In this document: positions 51,525 through 60,113 of the stretch, piece after piece
Layout of the letters: each line of letters opens with the position of its first letter
How positions within the stretch are numbered: position 1 is the stretch's first letter
NCBI GenBank assembly: GCA_001295905.1
Contig: LJHT01000133.1
Location: 1-64,000 of the forward strand
Reading direction: 5' to 3'
Length of the DNA stretch: 64,000 nt
From: a beta proteobacterium AAP51
Lineage (GTDB): Bacteria > Pseudomonadota > Gammaproteobacteria > Burkholderiales > Burkholderiaceae_C
Made by a program: the position numbers and the translations under genes
The notes under the pieces: generated by a model
Told to the model about the DNA's origin: nothing
The model's database searches: none
What the model saw: only the letters and a program-made list of their open reading frames with translations

Positions 51525-53525
51525 TTGGCGTCCACCCTCGACCTGGTTCTGCTCTACCTCGTGGCCGCCGTGCTGGGGGTGGTGGTGTGCCGCTCGCTGA
51601 AACTGCCGCCCATGCTGGGCTACCTGGTGGTGGGCGTGCTGATCGGCCCGCACGCGCTGGCCTTCGCGCAAGACAGCGCCAGCGTGAAGTACCTCGCCGA
51701 GTTCGGCGTCGTCTTCCTGATGTTCGTCATCGGCCTGGAGTTCAACCTGCCCAAGCTGCGCAGCATGCGCACGCTGGTGTTCGGGCTGGGGCTGAGCCAG
51801 GTGATGCTCACCATGGCCGGCACGCTGCTGGGCCACGCGCTGCTGGTGGCCGCTTACGCCACGGTGGTGGGCAGCGCGTGGCAGATGAGCTGGCAGGGCG
51901 CCGTGGTGCTGGGCGGCGCCATGGCCATGAGCAGCACCGCCATCGTCGTGAAGCTGATGGCCGAGCGGCTGGAGCTCGACAGCGAACACGGCAAGCGCGT
52001 GATGGGCGTGCTGCTGTTCCAGGACCTGGCCGTGGTGCCGCTGCTGGTGCTGATACCGGCGCTGGGCAGTTCGGGCGAAGACCTGCTGCTGGCCATGGGC
52101 CTGGCCGCCGTGAAGGCCACCGCGCTGCTGGCGCTACTGCTGGTGGGCGGGCAGCGCGTGATGCGCTGGTGGCTCACGCTGGTGGCGCGGCGCAAGAGCG
52201 AAGAACTCTTCATGCTCAATCTGCTGCTCGTCACGCTGGGCCTGGCCTGGCTGACCGAGCACGCCGGCCTCAGCCTGGCCCTGGGCGCCTTCGTCGCCGG
52301 CATGCTGGTGGCCGAGACGGAATACAAGCACCAGGTGGAAACCGACATCCGGCCCTTCCACGACGTGCTGCTGGGGCTGTTCTTCATCACCATCGGCATG
52401 AAGCTCGACTGGCGCCCCGTCATCGACCAATGGCTGCTGGTGCTGATGCTGACCTCGCTGCCGCTGCTGGCCAAGTTCGTGCTGGTGGCGGCATTGGCGC
52501 GGCTGTTCGGTGCGCCACCCGGCGTGGCGCTGCGCACGGGCCTGTATCTCGCGCAGGCCGGTGAATTCGGCTTCGTGCTGCTGACGCTGGGCGCCGAAAA
52601 CGGCCTCGTGGCGCCCGAGTGGATGAGCCCCGTGCTCGCCAGCATGGTGCTGAGCATGCTGGCCACGCCCTTCCTCATCCTCTACAGCAACCGCATCGTG
52701 AATCGGCTCAGTGCAAGTGACTGGCTGATGCAGAGCGTGGCCCTCACCACCATCGCCAAGAAGGCCATCGCCACCGAGAAGCACGTGATCATCTGCGGCT
52801 ACGGCCGCAGCGGCCAGAACCTGGCGCGGCTGCTGCAGCCCGAAGGCATCCCGTACATGGCGCTGGACCTCGACCCCGACCGCGTGCGCCAGGCCGCCGC
52901 CGCCGGCCAGAGCGTGGTCTTCGGCGATGCCGCGCGCCTGCCCAGCCTGATGGCCGCCGGCCTGGCCCGCGCCGCCGCGGTGGTGGTGAGCTACCACGAC
53001 ACGCCCAGTGCGCTGAAGATCCTGGGCCTGGTGCAGGCCCACGCGCCCAAGGTGCCGGTGATCGTGCGCACCATCGACGACGCCGACATCGAGAAGCTGC
53101 GCGCCGCCGGCGCCACCGAGGTGGTGCCCGAGGCCATCGAAGGCAGCCTGATGCTAGCGGGCCATGCGCTGGCGCTGGTGGGCGTGCCGATGAAACGCGT
53201 CATCCGCATCACGCGCGATGCGCGCGACGCGCGCTACAGCCTGCTGCGCGGCTACTTCCACGGTGCCGATGACGACACCGCCGGTGAACTCGACCAGGCC
53301 CGCCTGCAGAGCGTGACGCTGCCCGAGGCCGCGCGCTGCCTGGGGCAGACGCTGGAAGCCCAGGCCCTGCACGCGGTGGGCGTGAGCGTGGTCTCGGTGC
53401 GCCGCGCCCACGGCGGCGGCGTGCCACCCGAACCCGCCCACGTGCTGCAGGCCGGCGACACGCTGGTGCTCTCCGGCCGCCCCGAACCCCTGGCACTGGC
53501 CGAGGAAAAGCTCTTGCGGGGATGA
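51525..53525 (+). CDS. Kef-type monovalent cation:proton antiporter (CPA2)
   Basis: 666 aa. About 12 membrane helices (LDLVLLYLVAAVLGVVVCRSLKLPPMLGYLVVGVLIGPHALAF to about residue 390) form a CPA2 exchanger. A TrkA-N/RCK nucleotide-binding domain (VIICGYGRSGQNLARLLQPEGIPYMALDLDPDRV) follows, then a TrkA-C domain. It probably exports K+ or Na+ in exchange for H+, gated by nucleotides. The start is TTG 51525, as no ATG fits the first helix; only 28 bp separate it from divergent kdsD. Its stop overlaps the next ATG. Confidence 0.92.
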   Translation: MASTLDLVLLYLVAAVLGVVVCRSLKLPPMLGYLVVGVLIGPHALAFAQDSASVKYLAEFGVVFLMFVIGLEFNLPKLRSMRTLVFGLGLSQVMLTMAGTLLGHALLVAAYATVVGSAWQMSWQGAVVLGGAMAMSSTAIVVKLMAERLELDSEHGKRVMGVLLFQDLAVVPLLVLIPALGSSGEDLLLAMGLAAVKATALLALLLVGGQRVMRWWLTLVARRKSEELFMLNLLLVTLGLAWLTEHAGLSLALGAFVAGMLVAETEYKHQVETDIRPFHDVLLGLFFITIGMKLDWRPVIDQWLLVLMLTSLPLLAKFVLVAALARLFGAPPGVALRTGLYLAQAGEFGFVLLTLGAENGLVAPEWMSPVLASMVLSMLATPFLILYSNRIVNRLSASDWLMQSVALTTIAKKAIATEKHVIICGYGRSGQNLARLLQPEGIPYMALDLDPDRVRQAAAAGQSVVFGDAARLPSLMAAGLARAAAVVVSYHDTPSALKILGLVQAHAPKVPVIVRTIDDADIEKLRAAGATEVVPEAIEGSLMLAGHALALVGVPMKRVIRITRDARDARYSLLRGYFHGADDDTAGELDQARLQSVTLPEAARCLGQTLEAQALHAVGVSVVSVRRAHGGGVPPEPAHVLQAGDTLVLSGRPEPLALAEEKLLRG

Positions 53526-53536
53526 TGCAGCGCATG
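53521..53536 (+). repeat. 16-bp direct repeat, left copy
   Basis: GATGATGCAGCGCATG, covering the antiporter stop and the histidine phosphatase start. The identical sequence at 54137-54152 covers the apt start. The copies flank one gene, 616 bp apart. Confidence 0.85.
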
Positions 53537-54136
53537 CCTGCCTTCAACCGCCGTCAGCTCCTGCACAGCAGCCTGGCCCTGCCCTTGTGGACCCTGGGCA
53601 CCGCCGAAGCCAGCGACACCGCCCAGGCCCTGGCCGCCCTGCGAGATGGGGGCGTGGTCCTGGCCTTGCGACACGCGCAGGCCCCCGGCACCTTCGACCC
53701 GCCCGAGTTCAAGCTGGGCAACTGCAGCACGCAGCGCAACCTGAACGACGAAGGCCGCGCGCAGGCGCAGCGCATCGGGCGCTGGTTCCAGCAGCAGGGG
53801 CTGAAGCCGGCCCAGGTGCGCAGCAGCCCGTGGTGCCGGTGCATGGACACCGCCACCGGTGCCTTCGGCGCCTCGCAAACCCAGGCCTGGGCGGCGCTGG
53901 GCTCACCCTACGGCCGCAGCGAACAAAGCAACGAAGAAAGCCAGGCCCAGCTGCGCGCCGCCATGGCCGCGGTGCTGCCCGGCCGTTTCGAGGTGTGGGT
54001 CACGCACGCCTTCGTGCAGCAGGCCCTTGCGGGCCAGAGCACGGGTTCGGGTGAAGGGCTGGTGCTGCGCACCACGAGGGCGGGGCCCGGCCCGGGCGCG
54101 GGGGTGCAGGTGCTGGCGCGCTGGGCACTCGCCTGA
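53522..54136 (+). CDS. histidine phosphatase family protein
   Basis: 204 aa. The N-terminus (NRRQLLHSSLALPLWTLGTAEAS) looks like a twin-arginine signal, so it may be periplasmic. The catalytic His is in LALRHAQAP (RHA in place of RHG); Arg in VRSSPWCRCMDTA and the second His in VTHAFVQQAL complete the fold. The start overlaps the antiporter stop (ATGATG). A 16-bp sequence at 53521-53536 is repeated exactly at 54137-54152, so this gene looks inserted between antiporter and apt. Confidence 0.82.
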   Translation: MMQRMPAFNRRQLLHSSLALPLWTLGTAEASDTAQALAALRDGGVVLALRHAQAPGTFDPPEFKLGNCSTQRNLNDEGRAQAQRIGRWFQQQGLKPAQVRSSPWCRCMDTATGAFGASQTQAWAALGSPYGRSEQSNEESQAQLRAAMAAVLPGRFEVWVTHAFVQQALAGQSTGSGEGLVLRTTRAGPGPGAGVQVLARWALA

Positions 54137-54152
54137 GATGATGCAGCGCATG
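54137..54152 (+). repeat. 16-bp direct repeat, right copy
   Basis: Identical to 53521-53536. It carries the candidate apt starts at 54138 and 54150. Confidence 0.85.
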
Positions 54153-54746
54153 AGCGCCGACCCCACCTCAAAACCTCACGCCCCCCGCCCCGTCGACATC
54201 GCCACCACGGCGCCGGCCGACTACATCCGCAGCCACATCCGCACCGTGCCGCACTGGCCGGTGCCGGGCGTGATGTTCCGCGACATCACGCCGCTGCTGG
54301 CCAACCCGCGGGTGTTCCGCGTGCTCATCGACCAGTTCGTGCACCGCTACTTCGACGTGCAGCCCGCGGCCATTGCCGGGCTGGACGCGCGCGGCTTCAT
54401 CATCGGCAGCGTGGTGGCCTACGAGCTCAACGTCGGCTTCGTGCCCATCCGCAAGAAAGGCAAGCTGCCCTTCACCACGGTGGAAGAAACCTACGAGCTG
54501 GAGTACGGCAGTGCCACGGTGGAGATGCACACCGACGCCGTGAAGCCCGGCGACCGCGTCGTGCTCATCGACGACCTGATCGCCACCGGCGGCACCATGA
54601 TGGCCGGCAAGAAGCTGCTGGAGCGCCTGGGCGCCCAGGTGCTGGAAGGCGCGGCCATCGTCGACCTGCCCGAGTTGGGCGGCTCCAGCAAGCTGCGCGA
54701 AGCGGGGCTGCCGCTCTTCACGTTGGTGGATTTCGCAGGGCACTGA
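54150..54746 (+). CDS. apt: adenine phosphoribosyltransferase
   Basis: 198 aa from ATG 54150; ATG 54138 would add four residues. PHWPVPGVMFRDITPLLANP is the family start and VVLIDDLIATGGTMMAG the PRPP-binding motif, with GLDARGFIIGSVVAYEL between. It converts adenine and PRPP to AMP. The start region is a 16-bp direct repeat shared with the upstream gene. A bidirectional terminator follows. Confidence 0.96.
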   Translation: MSADPTSKPHAPRPVDIATTAPADYIRSHIRTVPHWPVPGVMFRDITPLLANPRVFRVLIDQFVHRYFDVQPAAIAGLDARGFIIGSVVAYELNVGFVPIRKKGKLPFTTVEETYELEYGSATVEMHTDAVKPGDRVVLIDDLIATGGTMMAGKKLLERLGAQVLEGAAIVDLPELGGSSKLREAGLPLFTLVDFAGH

Positions 54747-54788
54747 AGCCCGGCGCAGCGCCGCCCGCGCCATCGGAAAGAGAAAGAG

Positions 54789-54824
54789 AAAGCGCCCCGA
54801 ACGCAGCTGCGTCCGGGGCGCTTT
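54789..54824. terminator. bidirectional terminator between apt and a PEP-CTERM gene
   Basis: AAAGCGCCCCG (54789-54799) continues to a loop AGCT; the 16-bp stem has one A-C mismatch and ends in CTTT (54821-54824). Convergent genes flank it. Confidence 0.85.
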
Positions 54825-54848
54825 GCTTGAACCTCGACGGCCGGCGTT

Positions 54849-55586
54849 TCAGCGGCGACGGCGGCTGGCGACGCCCACACCCAGCAGCGCCAGGCCGGCC
54901 AGGGCCAGGCTGCTGGGTTCAGGCACGGTGTTGCGCAACCAGATCAGCTGGTCTTGGAACCCCGGCGTGCCGGTGGACTGCAGCACGTACAGCGAATAGC
55001 CGCTGGCAGTACCCGCGTTGGCCAGCAAGGTGTTGGCGCCGAGGAAGTTGCTGCCGCTGTTGTTGCGGAAACCGGTGGCACTTTCCTGGAAGGAACCGGC
55101 GCTCAGCGAAAGATCGCCGGCCGTGGTGTCGTACACGGTGTTCCAGATGGCCAATTGCAGGGCCGTCGACTGCTCGTCCTTGAAGCCAGCCCCCGCATTC
55201 GCAAACACGTTGTTGTTGTTCACCGAGCTGATCAGCGCGGTCAGCGTGGCCAGCTTGGCAGGCGTGAAGTAGCTGGCCGCAGTGACGAGCTTGTAGCCGC
55301 TGAACGTGCCGGGCATCGTGATGTATTCGGTCAACTCGACGCAGTAAGCCTCGAAGGCTTGGCCGTTGAGGGCGGCGCCCAGCACGCTGTCCGTGGCCGA
55401 AAAACCGCTCAGCGTCACGTTGAAGGCCCCGGCCTGGAAGTTCGTGCGGCCGCCTACCGCAGGGGTGACGTTGACGTTGTGCAAGCTGCCGTGAAACCCG
55501 GTGCTTGCGAAAGTGACCGTGCCGGCTTGCGCGGCAAAGGCGGCTGACAGCAGAACAGCGGCCCCAACGGCTTGGATGGTTTTCAT
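54849..55586 (-). CDS. PEP-CTERM sorting domain protein with thioester-like motif
   Basis: 245 aa. A signal peptide (VGAAVLLSAAFAAQA) precedes the mature domain; the C-terminus VPEPSSLALAGLALLGVGVA and RRRR is a PEP-CTERM signal. The mature domain has AYCVELTEY (Cys82) and later ALQLAIWNTVYD (Gln144), which resembles the Cys/TQxAIW pair of thioester-domain adhesins. It is a predicted exosortase substrate at the cell surface. ATG 55586 is preferred; a sigma-54-type sequence lies upstream. Confidence 0.87.
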   Translation of the reverse strand: MKTIQAVGAAVLLSAAFAAQAGTVTFASTGFHGSLHNVNVTPAVGGRTNFQAGAFNVTLSGFSATDSVLGAALNGQAFEAYCVELTEYITMPGTFSGYKLVTAASYFTPAKLATLTALISSVNNNNVFANAGAGFKDEQSTALQLAIWNTVYDTTAGDLSLSAGSFQESATGFRNNSGSNFLGANTLLANAGTASGYSLYVLQSTGTPGFQDQLIWLRNTVPEPSSLALAGLALLGVGVASRRRR

Positions 55587-55622
55587 GTGCACTTCACTCG
55601 GTTGACAGACCCCGGCGTCAAC

Positions 55623-55638
55623 GCAGAGAACATGCCAA
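55623..55638 (-). promoter_or_regulatory. sigma-54-like promoter of the PEP-CTERM gene at 54849
   Basis: On the minus strand TTGGCATGTTCTCTGC: GG (55636-55635) and GC (55624-55623) are ten bases apart, with TGGCA and CTGC. Transcription would start near 55611, 25 bases before the ATG. The rest of 55587-55773 shows nothing else clear. Confidence 0.5.
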
Positions 55639-55773
55639 CGCCGCCAAGCCCCTGATTCACAAGGCATGTTTGCGCCAAGGCCCCTGCGGGCCCAGGCGAA
55701 CGTAAGAGTTTTCGACAGTGGCAATCCCTAAGTCGCAGTGGCCAGCCGGCTGGCGCGGCCTGGCCGCAAGGGG

Positions 55774-57198
55774 CTACTTGCCGATGCAGAAGCTGCTGAA
55801 GATGACGCCCAGCAGGTCTTCGGTGCTGAACTGCCCCGTGATCTCGCCCAGCGCCCGGTGCGCCAGGCGCAGCTCTTCGGCCAGCAGGTCCAGCGCGGCA
55901 TCGCGCAGCGCGGCCTGGGCCTGGGCTTGCAGCAGGTGTTCACGCGCGCGCTGCAGGGCCTGCACATGGCGCGTGCGGGCGATGAACAGGCCCTCGGGCG
56001 CAGCCTGCCAGCCGGCCTGGGCCAGCAAGGCCTGGCGCAGGGTGTCCAGCCCTTCACCGGTGCGCGCCGACAGCATCAGCGCCCCGGCGGGCAGCTCGGC
56101 GCCTCGGGCGCCCGCGACATCGGCCTTGTTGTAGACCTGCAGCCGTGGCACGCCCTCGGGCAGCTGCGCGCGAATCAGGGCGTCGGCCGCTTCGTATTCG
56201 GCATCGCCCACACGGGCCAGGTCGTGCAGGAAGATCACCACATCGGCACCGGCGATGGCCTGCCAGCTGCGTGTGATGCCGATGCGTTCCACCTCGTCGG
56301 CGGCCTCGGCATCGCTGCGCAGGCCGGCGGTGTCGGTGATGTGCAGCGGCACGCCTTCGATCTGCAGCGTCTCGCTGACGCGGTCGCGCGTGGTGCCGGG
56401 GATGGGCGTCACGATGGCCAACTCAGCCCCGGCCAGCGCGTTCAGCAGGCTGCTCTTGCCCACGTTGGGCTGGCCGGCCAGCACCACGCGCAGGCCTTCG
56501 CGCAGCAGCGCGCCCTGGCGCGTGCGGGCCAGGGCTTCATCCACCGTCGCCAGCAGGCCGCTGAGCTGCGCACGCGCGCCGGCTTTCTCGAGAAAGTCGA
56601 TTTCTTCTTCGGGGAAGTCCAGCGTGGCTTCCACCAGCATGCGCAGGCGCACCGTGCGCTCGGCCAGTTGTGTGATCTGTTCGCTGAAGGCCCCGCTCAG
56701 CGACAGCGCGGCCGAACGTGCAGCAGCCTCGGTGCTGGCGTCGATGAGGTCGGCCACGGCCTCGGCCTGCGCCAGGTCGAGCTTGTCGTTGAGGAAGGCG
56801 CGTTCGGTGAATTCACCTGGCTCGGCCAGGCGCAGGCCGGGCTGCGCCTGCAGGCAGCGCGCCAGCAGCAGCTGCAGCAGCACGGGGCCGCCGTGGGCCT
56901 GCAACTCCAGCACGTCTTCGCCGGTGTAGGAATGCGGCGCCGGGAAGTGCAGCGCCAGGCCGCGGTCCAGCGGCCGGCCTTCGGCGCCCATGAAGGGCAG
57001 CAGCGTGGCCTGCCGCGGCTGCAGCGCACGGCCGCACACGGCCTGGATCAGCGCCGAGAGGTCTCGCCCGGAGGCGCGCACGATGCCCACCGCCCCGCGG
57101 CCCGGCGCCGAGGCGATGGCGACGATGGCGTCGTGGTGACGCCCCAGCCCGCCCGTGCCTACTTGCCCAGCACGCCCAGCTTCTTGTTGATGTACCAC
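55774..57198 (-). CDS. mnmE: tRNA modification GTPase MnmE
   Basis: 474 aa from GTG 57198. The N-terminal folate-binding domain (DAIVAIASAPGRGAVGIVRASG), helical domain and the inserted G domain (GQPNVGKSSLLNALAG, TTRDRVSETLQIEG, DTAGLR, NKAD) lead to the C-terminal FCIGK with the conserved Cys. With GidA it makes cmnm5U34 in tRNA. No ATG is available before the conserved N-terminus; GTG 57198 overlaps yidC by 40 bp, and CTG 57147 is a shorter alternative. It follows yidC as in most proteobacteria. Confidence 0.93.
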   Translation of the reverse strand: MVHQQEAGRAGQVGTGGLGRHHDAIVAIASAPGRGAVGIVRASGRDLSALIQAVCGRALQPRQATLLPFMGAEGRPLDRGLALHFPAPHSYTGEDVLELQAHGGPVLLQLLLARCLQAQPGLRLAEPGEFTERAFLNDKLDLAQAEAVADLIDASTEAAARSAALSLSGAFSEQITQLAERTVRLRMLVEATLDFPEEEIDFLEKAGARAQLSGLLATVDEALARTRQGALLREGLRVVLAGQPNVGKSSLLNALAGAELAIVTPIPGTTRDRVSETLQIEGVPLHITDTAGLRSDAEAADEVERIGITRSWQAIAGADVVIFLHDLARVGDAEYEAADALIRAQLPEGVPRLQVYNKADVAGARGAELPAGALMLSARTGEGLDTLRQALLAQAGWQAAPEGLFIARTRHVQALQRAREHLLQAQAQAALRDAALDLLAEELRLAHRALGEITGQFSTEDLLGVIFSSFCIGK

Positions 57199-58847
57199 TG
57201 CTGCGCGATCGACAGGATGTTGTTCGTCAGCCAGTACAGCACCAGGCCCGCCGGGAAGAAGAAGAACATGAAGCCGAAGGCCAGCGGCATGATCCACATC
57301 AGCTTGGCCTGCAGGGGGTCGGGCGGGGCCGGGTTCAGCCACACCTGGAAGAGCGAGCTCAGCGTCATCAGCACCGGCAGGATGAACCAGGGGTCGATGG
57401 CCGAGAGGTCTTGAATCCAGCCTATCCAGGGCGCGCCGCGCATCTCGACGCTGGACAGCAGCACCCAGTACAGCGCGATGAAGAACGGCATCTGCACGAG
57501 GATGGGCAGGCACCCGCCGAGCGGATTGACCTTCTCCTCGCGGTAGATCTTCATCATGGCCTGCTGCATTTCCTGCGGCTTGTCCTTGTAGCGCTCGCGC
57601 AGTTCCTGCACGCGCGGCGCCACGGCCTTCATCTTGGCCATGCTGCGGTAGGCGCTGGCGTTCAGCCAGTAGAAGGCGATCTTCAGCAGCACCACCAGGC
57701 CCACGATGGCCCAGCCCCAGTTGCCCAGCAGGTCGTGCAGCTGGTACAGCAGCCAGAACAGCGGCTTGCTCAGCACGTGCAGCCAGCCGTAGTCCTTCAC
57801 CAGGTCCAGGCCGGGGGCCAGCGCGGCAAGCTTCTTCTCTTCCTGCGGGCCAGCGAACAGCACCGCCTCGTGCGTGACGCTGGCGCCCGGGGCCACGGTG
57901 CCCAGCGGCTGCACCATCGCGATGGTGTAGTGGTTGTCGGCCACCTTGGCGGTGCGGAACTCGCGCGCGCCGGGCGTCTGCACCAGCCAGGCACTGGCGA
58001 AGTAGTGCTGCACCATCGCCACCCAGCCGTTGTCGGCGGCTTTCTCGTGCTTGGCGCTGCCCTTGGCGATGTCCTTGAAGTCGATCTTGGTGAACTTGCC
58101 GGCGTCGGTGTACATCGCCGGGCCGGTGAAGGTGAAGTAGAAGCTGCTCTCGCCTTCGGGCGGGTTGCCGTCGCGTGCGAGCTGCAGGTAGACCTGCGGC
58201 GCCACCGGGGCCGTGCCCTGGTTGCTGAACTCGTGCTTCACGCCCACGGTGTATTCACCGCGCTTGAAGGTGTAGGTCTTGGCCAGCTTGTGGCCGTCGA
58301 TCACGGGTGATTCGAAGCGCAGCGTCAGCTCTTGCGCGCCAGGGGCCAGGGTGCGTTCGCCGGCCACCACCGTCATCTGCGTCAGGTGGTTGGGCAGCGC
58401 GCCGCTGGCCTGGGCGGCCACCAGGCCGGTTTGCGCCACATACAGGCGCGTGGCGCTCTGGTCCAGCAGCACCACGTTGCGCTGGGAGTCGACCGAATCC
58501 TTGAAACCCAGCAGTTCCAGCTGCACCAGGCTGCCGCCCTGGCTGTCGAAGGTGGCCTTCACCACGTCGGTGGTGATGACCACGCGTTCGCCCGTGGGCG
58601 TGGGCGCCACCGTGGGCACACCTGGGGCTGCCGGCACGCCGGCCGCTGCGGGCACGGCCACGGCCGGTGCCGGCACGCCGGCCGCGCCCGAAGCCGGCTG
58701 GCCCGGGGCTGCACCCGCCGAGGCCGCAGGCCGCGCCGGGCCGCCGAACAGCGAACCCTGGCCGGTGTGCTTCTGCCAGGCGTCCCAGATGAGCACCAGC
58801 GACATGGTGAAGACCACCCACAGCAGGGTGCGACGGATATCGTTCAT
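57159..58847 (-). CDS. yidC: membrane protein insertase YidC
   Basis: 562 aa. An N-terminal helix (LLWVVFTMSLVLIWDAW), a Pro/Ala-rich linker, a periplasmic P1 beta domain and five C-terminal helices with the 60KD_IMP core (QMPFFIALYWVLLSSVEMRGAPWIGWIQDLS, GLVLYWLTNNILSI). It inserts proteins into the inner membrane alone or with SecYEG. Its ATG overlaps the yidD stop (ATGA). Confidence 0.97.
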   Translation of the reverse strand: MNDIRRTLLWVVFTMSLVLIWDAWQKHTGQGSLFGGPARPAASAGAAPGQPASGAAGVPAPAVAVPAAAGVPAAPGVPTVAPTPTGERVVITTDVVKATFDSQGGSLVQLELLGFKDSVDSQRNVVLLDQSATRLYVAQTGLVAAQASGALPNHLTQMTVVAGERTLAPGAQELTLRFESPVIDGHKLAKTYTFKRGEYTVGVKHEFSNQGTAPVAPQVYLQLARDGNPPEGESSFYFTFTGPAMYTDAGKFTKIDFKDIAKGSAKHEKAADNGWVAMVQHYFASAWLVQTPGAREFRTAKVADNHYTIAMVQPLGTVAPGASVTHEAVLFAGPQEEKKLAALAPGLDLVKDYGWLHVLSKPLFWLLYQLHDLLGNWGWAIVGLVVLLKIAFYWLNASAYRSMAKMKAVAPRVQELRERYKDKPQEMQQAMMKIYREEKVNPLGGCLPILVQMPFFIALYWVLLSSVEMRGAPWIGWIQDLSAIDPWFILPVLMTLSSLFQVWLNPAPPDPLQAKLMWIMPLAFGFMFFFFPAGLVLYWLTNNILSIAQQWYINKKLGVLGK

Positions 58848-59206
58848 GGGGTTTTCCGGGTCGGGGAAGGCGCGTGCGGCCCTTCGGGCGGCGCGCTGGT
58901 GTTCTTCAGGTTCAGCCGCGTGAACAGGCCGGCGGCAGGGTTGCTCAGCGGGCGGAGCGCATTCTCAGGCACGGGGTCGTGGCCCCCGTCGCACCAGGGG
59001 TGGCAACGCAAGAGACGCCAGCCGCCCAGGGCCGAGCCGCGCAAGGCGCCATGGCGCTGCAGCGCTTCCAGCGTGTAGGCCGAGCAGGTGGGCTCGAAAC
59101 GGCAGGCGTTGCCCAGCCAGGGCTTCAGCAGCAAGCGGTAGCCGCGCACCAGCAGCATCAGGCTTTGCTGGGGCAGGGCCACCAAGGTCTGCAGCCAGGG
59201 CGCCAT
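58844..59206 (-). CDS. yidD: membrane protein insertion efficiency factor YidD
   Basis: 120 aa. GYRLLLKPWLGNACRFEPTCSAYTLEALQRHGALRGSALGGWRLLRCHPWCDGGHDPVP is the family core with the conserved Cys. The C-terminal tail is longer than usual. It assists YidC-dependent insertion. It starts 3 bp after rnpA and its stop overlaps the yidC start. Confidence 0.95.
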   Translation of the reverse strand: MAPWLQTLVALPQQSLMLLVRGYRLLLKPWLGNACRFEPTCSAYTLEALQRHGALRGSALGGWRLLRCHPWCDGGHDPVPENALRPLSNPAAGLFTRLNLKNTSAPPEGPHAPSPTRKTP

Positions 59207-59209
59207 GGC

Positions 59210-59665
59210 TCAGCGGCGGGCCTGCGAAAGCAGGCTGTCGAGTTCGGTGCGTGCGGCCGCACGCAAAGCCTCTGAGGCGGCCGACGGAAAGGCGGCCACT
59301 GGAAAAGGCTGGCGCAGCCGCACCAGCCACAAACCCAAAGGCAAGCCCGCCGCGTGGCGTTCGAAGGCGCCGCGCACCTGGCGCTTGATCAGGCTGCGCG
59401 TGACCGCGCGGCGCGCGTGCCGCTTGGGCACCACGCAGCCCAGCCACCGCGCTGTGGGCAAGTCATCCACAGGCGGTGGGCAAGTGGGTGCAAGGGCTGT
59501 GGACAACTCTGTAGACAGCGCGGCCTGGGCCTGTTTCCGCGCCACGGCCGGTGGCACGGCAGGCGCCGCCGGCAGATGGTGCACGGCGAAGTGAGCGCTT
59601 CGCGCCCAGGTTCGTGCCCCGAGCAGGCGCTCGAAATCCGCCTTGTTCACAAGGCGGGCAGGCAT
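59210..59665 (-). CDS. rnpA: ribonuclease P protein component
   Basis: 151 aa from ATG 59665. LVNKADFERLLGARTWARSAHFAVHHL is the N-terminal RnpA pattern and VVPKRHARRAVTRSLIKRQVRGAFE the RNA-binding signature, with RSLIKR where RNxxKR is usual. A Pro/Ala-rich insert lies between them, which makes it longer than the typical ~120 aa. It assists RNase P in tRNA 5' processing. Two near-consensus DnaA boxes (59463-59471, 59498-59506) fall inside the gene. Confidence 0.93.
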   Translation of the reverse strand: MPARLVNKADFERLLGARTWARSAHFAVHHLPAAPAVPPAVARKQAQAALSTELSTALAPTCPPPVDDLPTARWLGCVVPKRHARRAVTRSLIKRQVRGAFERHAAGLPLGLWLVRLRQPFPVAAFPSAASEALRAAARTELDSLLSQARR

Positions 59666-59730
59666 GGCGGGCTGGGGCAGAGGGCCGGCAGCGGGCGTGG
59701 ACAGAGAGACCAGCGGGCAAGCCGCCAGGC

Positions 59731-59865
59731 TCAGACTGCCAGCCGCTTGCGGCCCTTGGCGCGGCGTGCGTTGATGACGGCACGGCCGCCGCGCGTCTTC
59801 ATGCGCACGAGGAAACCGTGGGTGCGGGCACGGCGGATCTTCGAGGGTTGGTAGGTGCGCTTCAT
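59731..59865 (-). CDS. rpmH: 50S ribosomal protein L34
   Basis: 44 aa, a very short gene. MKRTYQPSKIRRARTHGF, then LVRMKTRGGRAVINARRAKGRKRLAV are universally conserved. A promoter with consensus spacing lies about 185 bp upstream. It leads the rpmH-rnpA-yidD-yidC-mnmE operon. Confidence 0.98.
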   Translation of the reverse strand: MKRTYQPSKIRRARTHGFLVRMKTRGGRAVINARRAKGRKRLAV

Positions 59866-60049
59866 GGCGGGCTCCGTCGGGGGCTGGGGTTCTGAAAATG
59901 GGGGCTGCAAGCCCGGCCTGGGCAGGGCTCAGGGGGGTTGCCTTGAAGTGTTCCTGCAGCGCTTCTGCAGCGCTCTGCAGCTTCCGGCGACAACCAACAA
60001 CGCTGGCCCTGCTGTTTTTTCCGCCGAAGGTTGATTCGGGAAACCCACG

Positions 60050-60078
60050 ATTACAGCAAAAAACACTAATGCGGTCAA
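60050..60078 (-). promoter_or_regulatory. rpmH operon promoter
   Basis: On the minus strand TTGACC (60078-60073) and TGTAAT (60055-60050) are separated by 17 bases. It reads toward rpmH. Confidence 0.7.
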
Positions 60079-60113
60079 ACACTTGCACCACAAGCTGGCC
60101 GCTTGTGCGGGGC

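Noticed and set aside
55655..55685. Another sigma-54-like match on the minus strand (TGGCGCAAACATGCC)
   Set aside because: The GG and GC are only nine bases apart, which does not fit sigma-54 spacing; the match at 55623-55638 is better.
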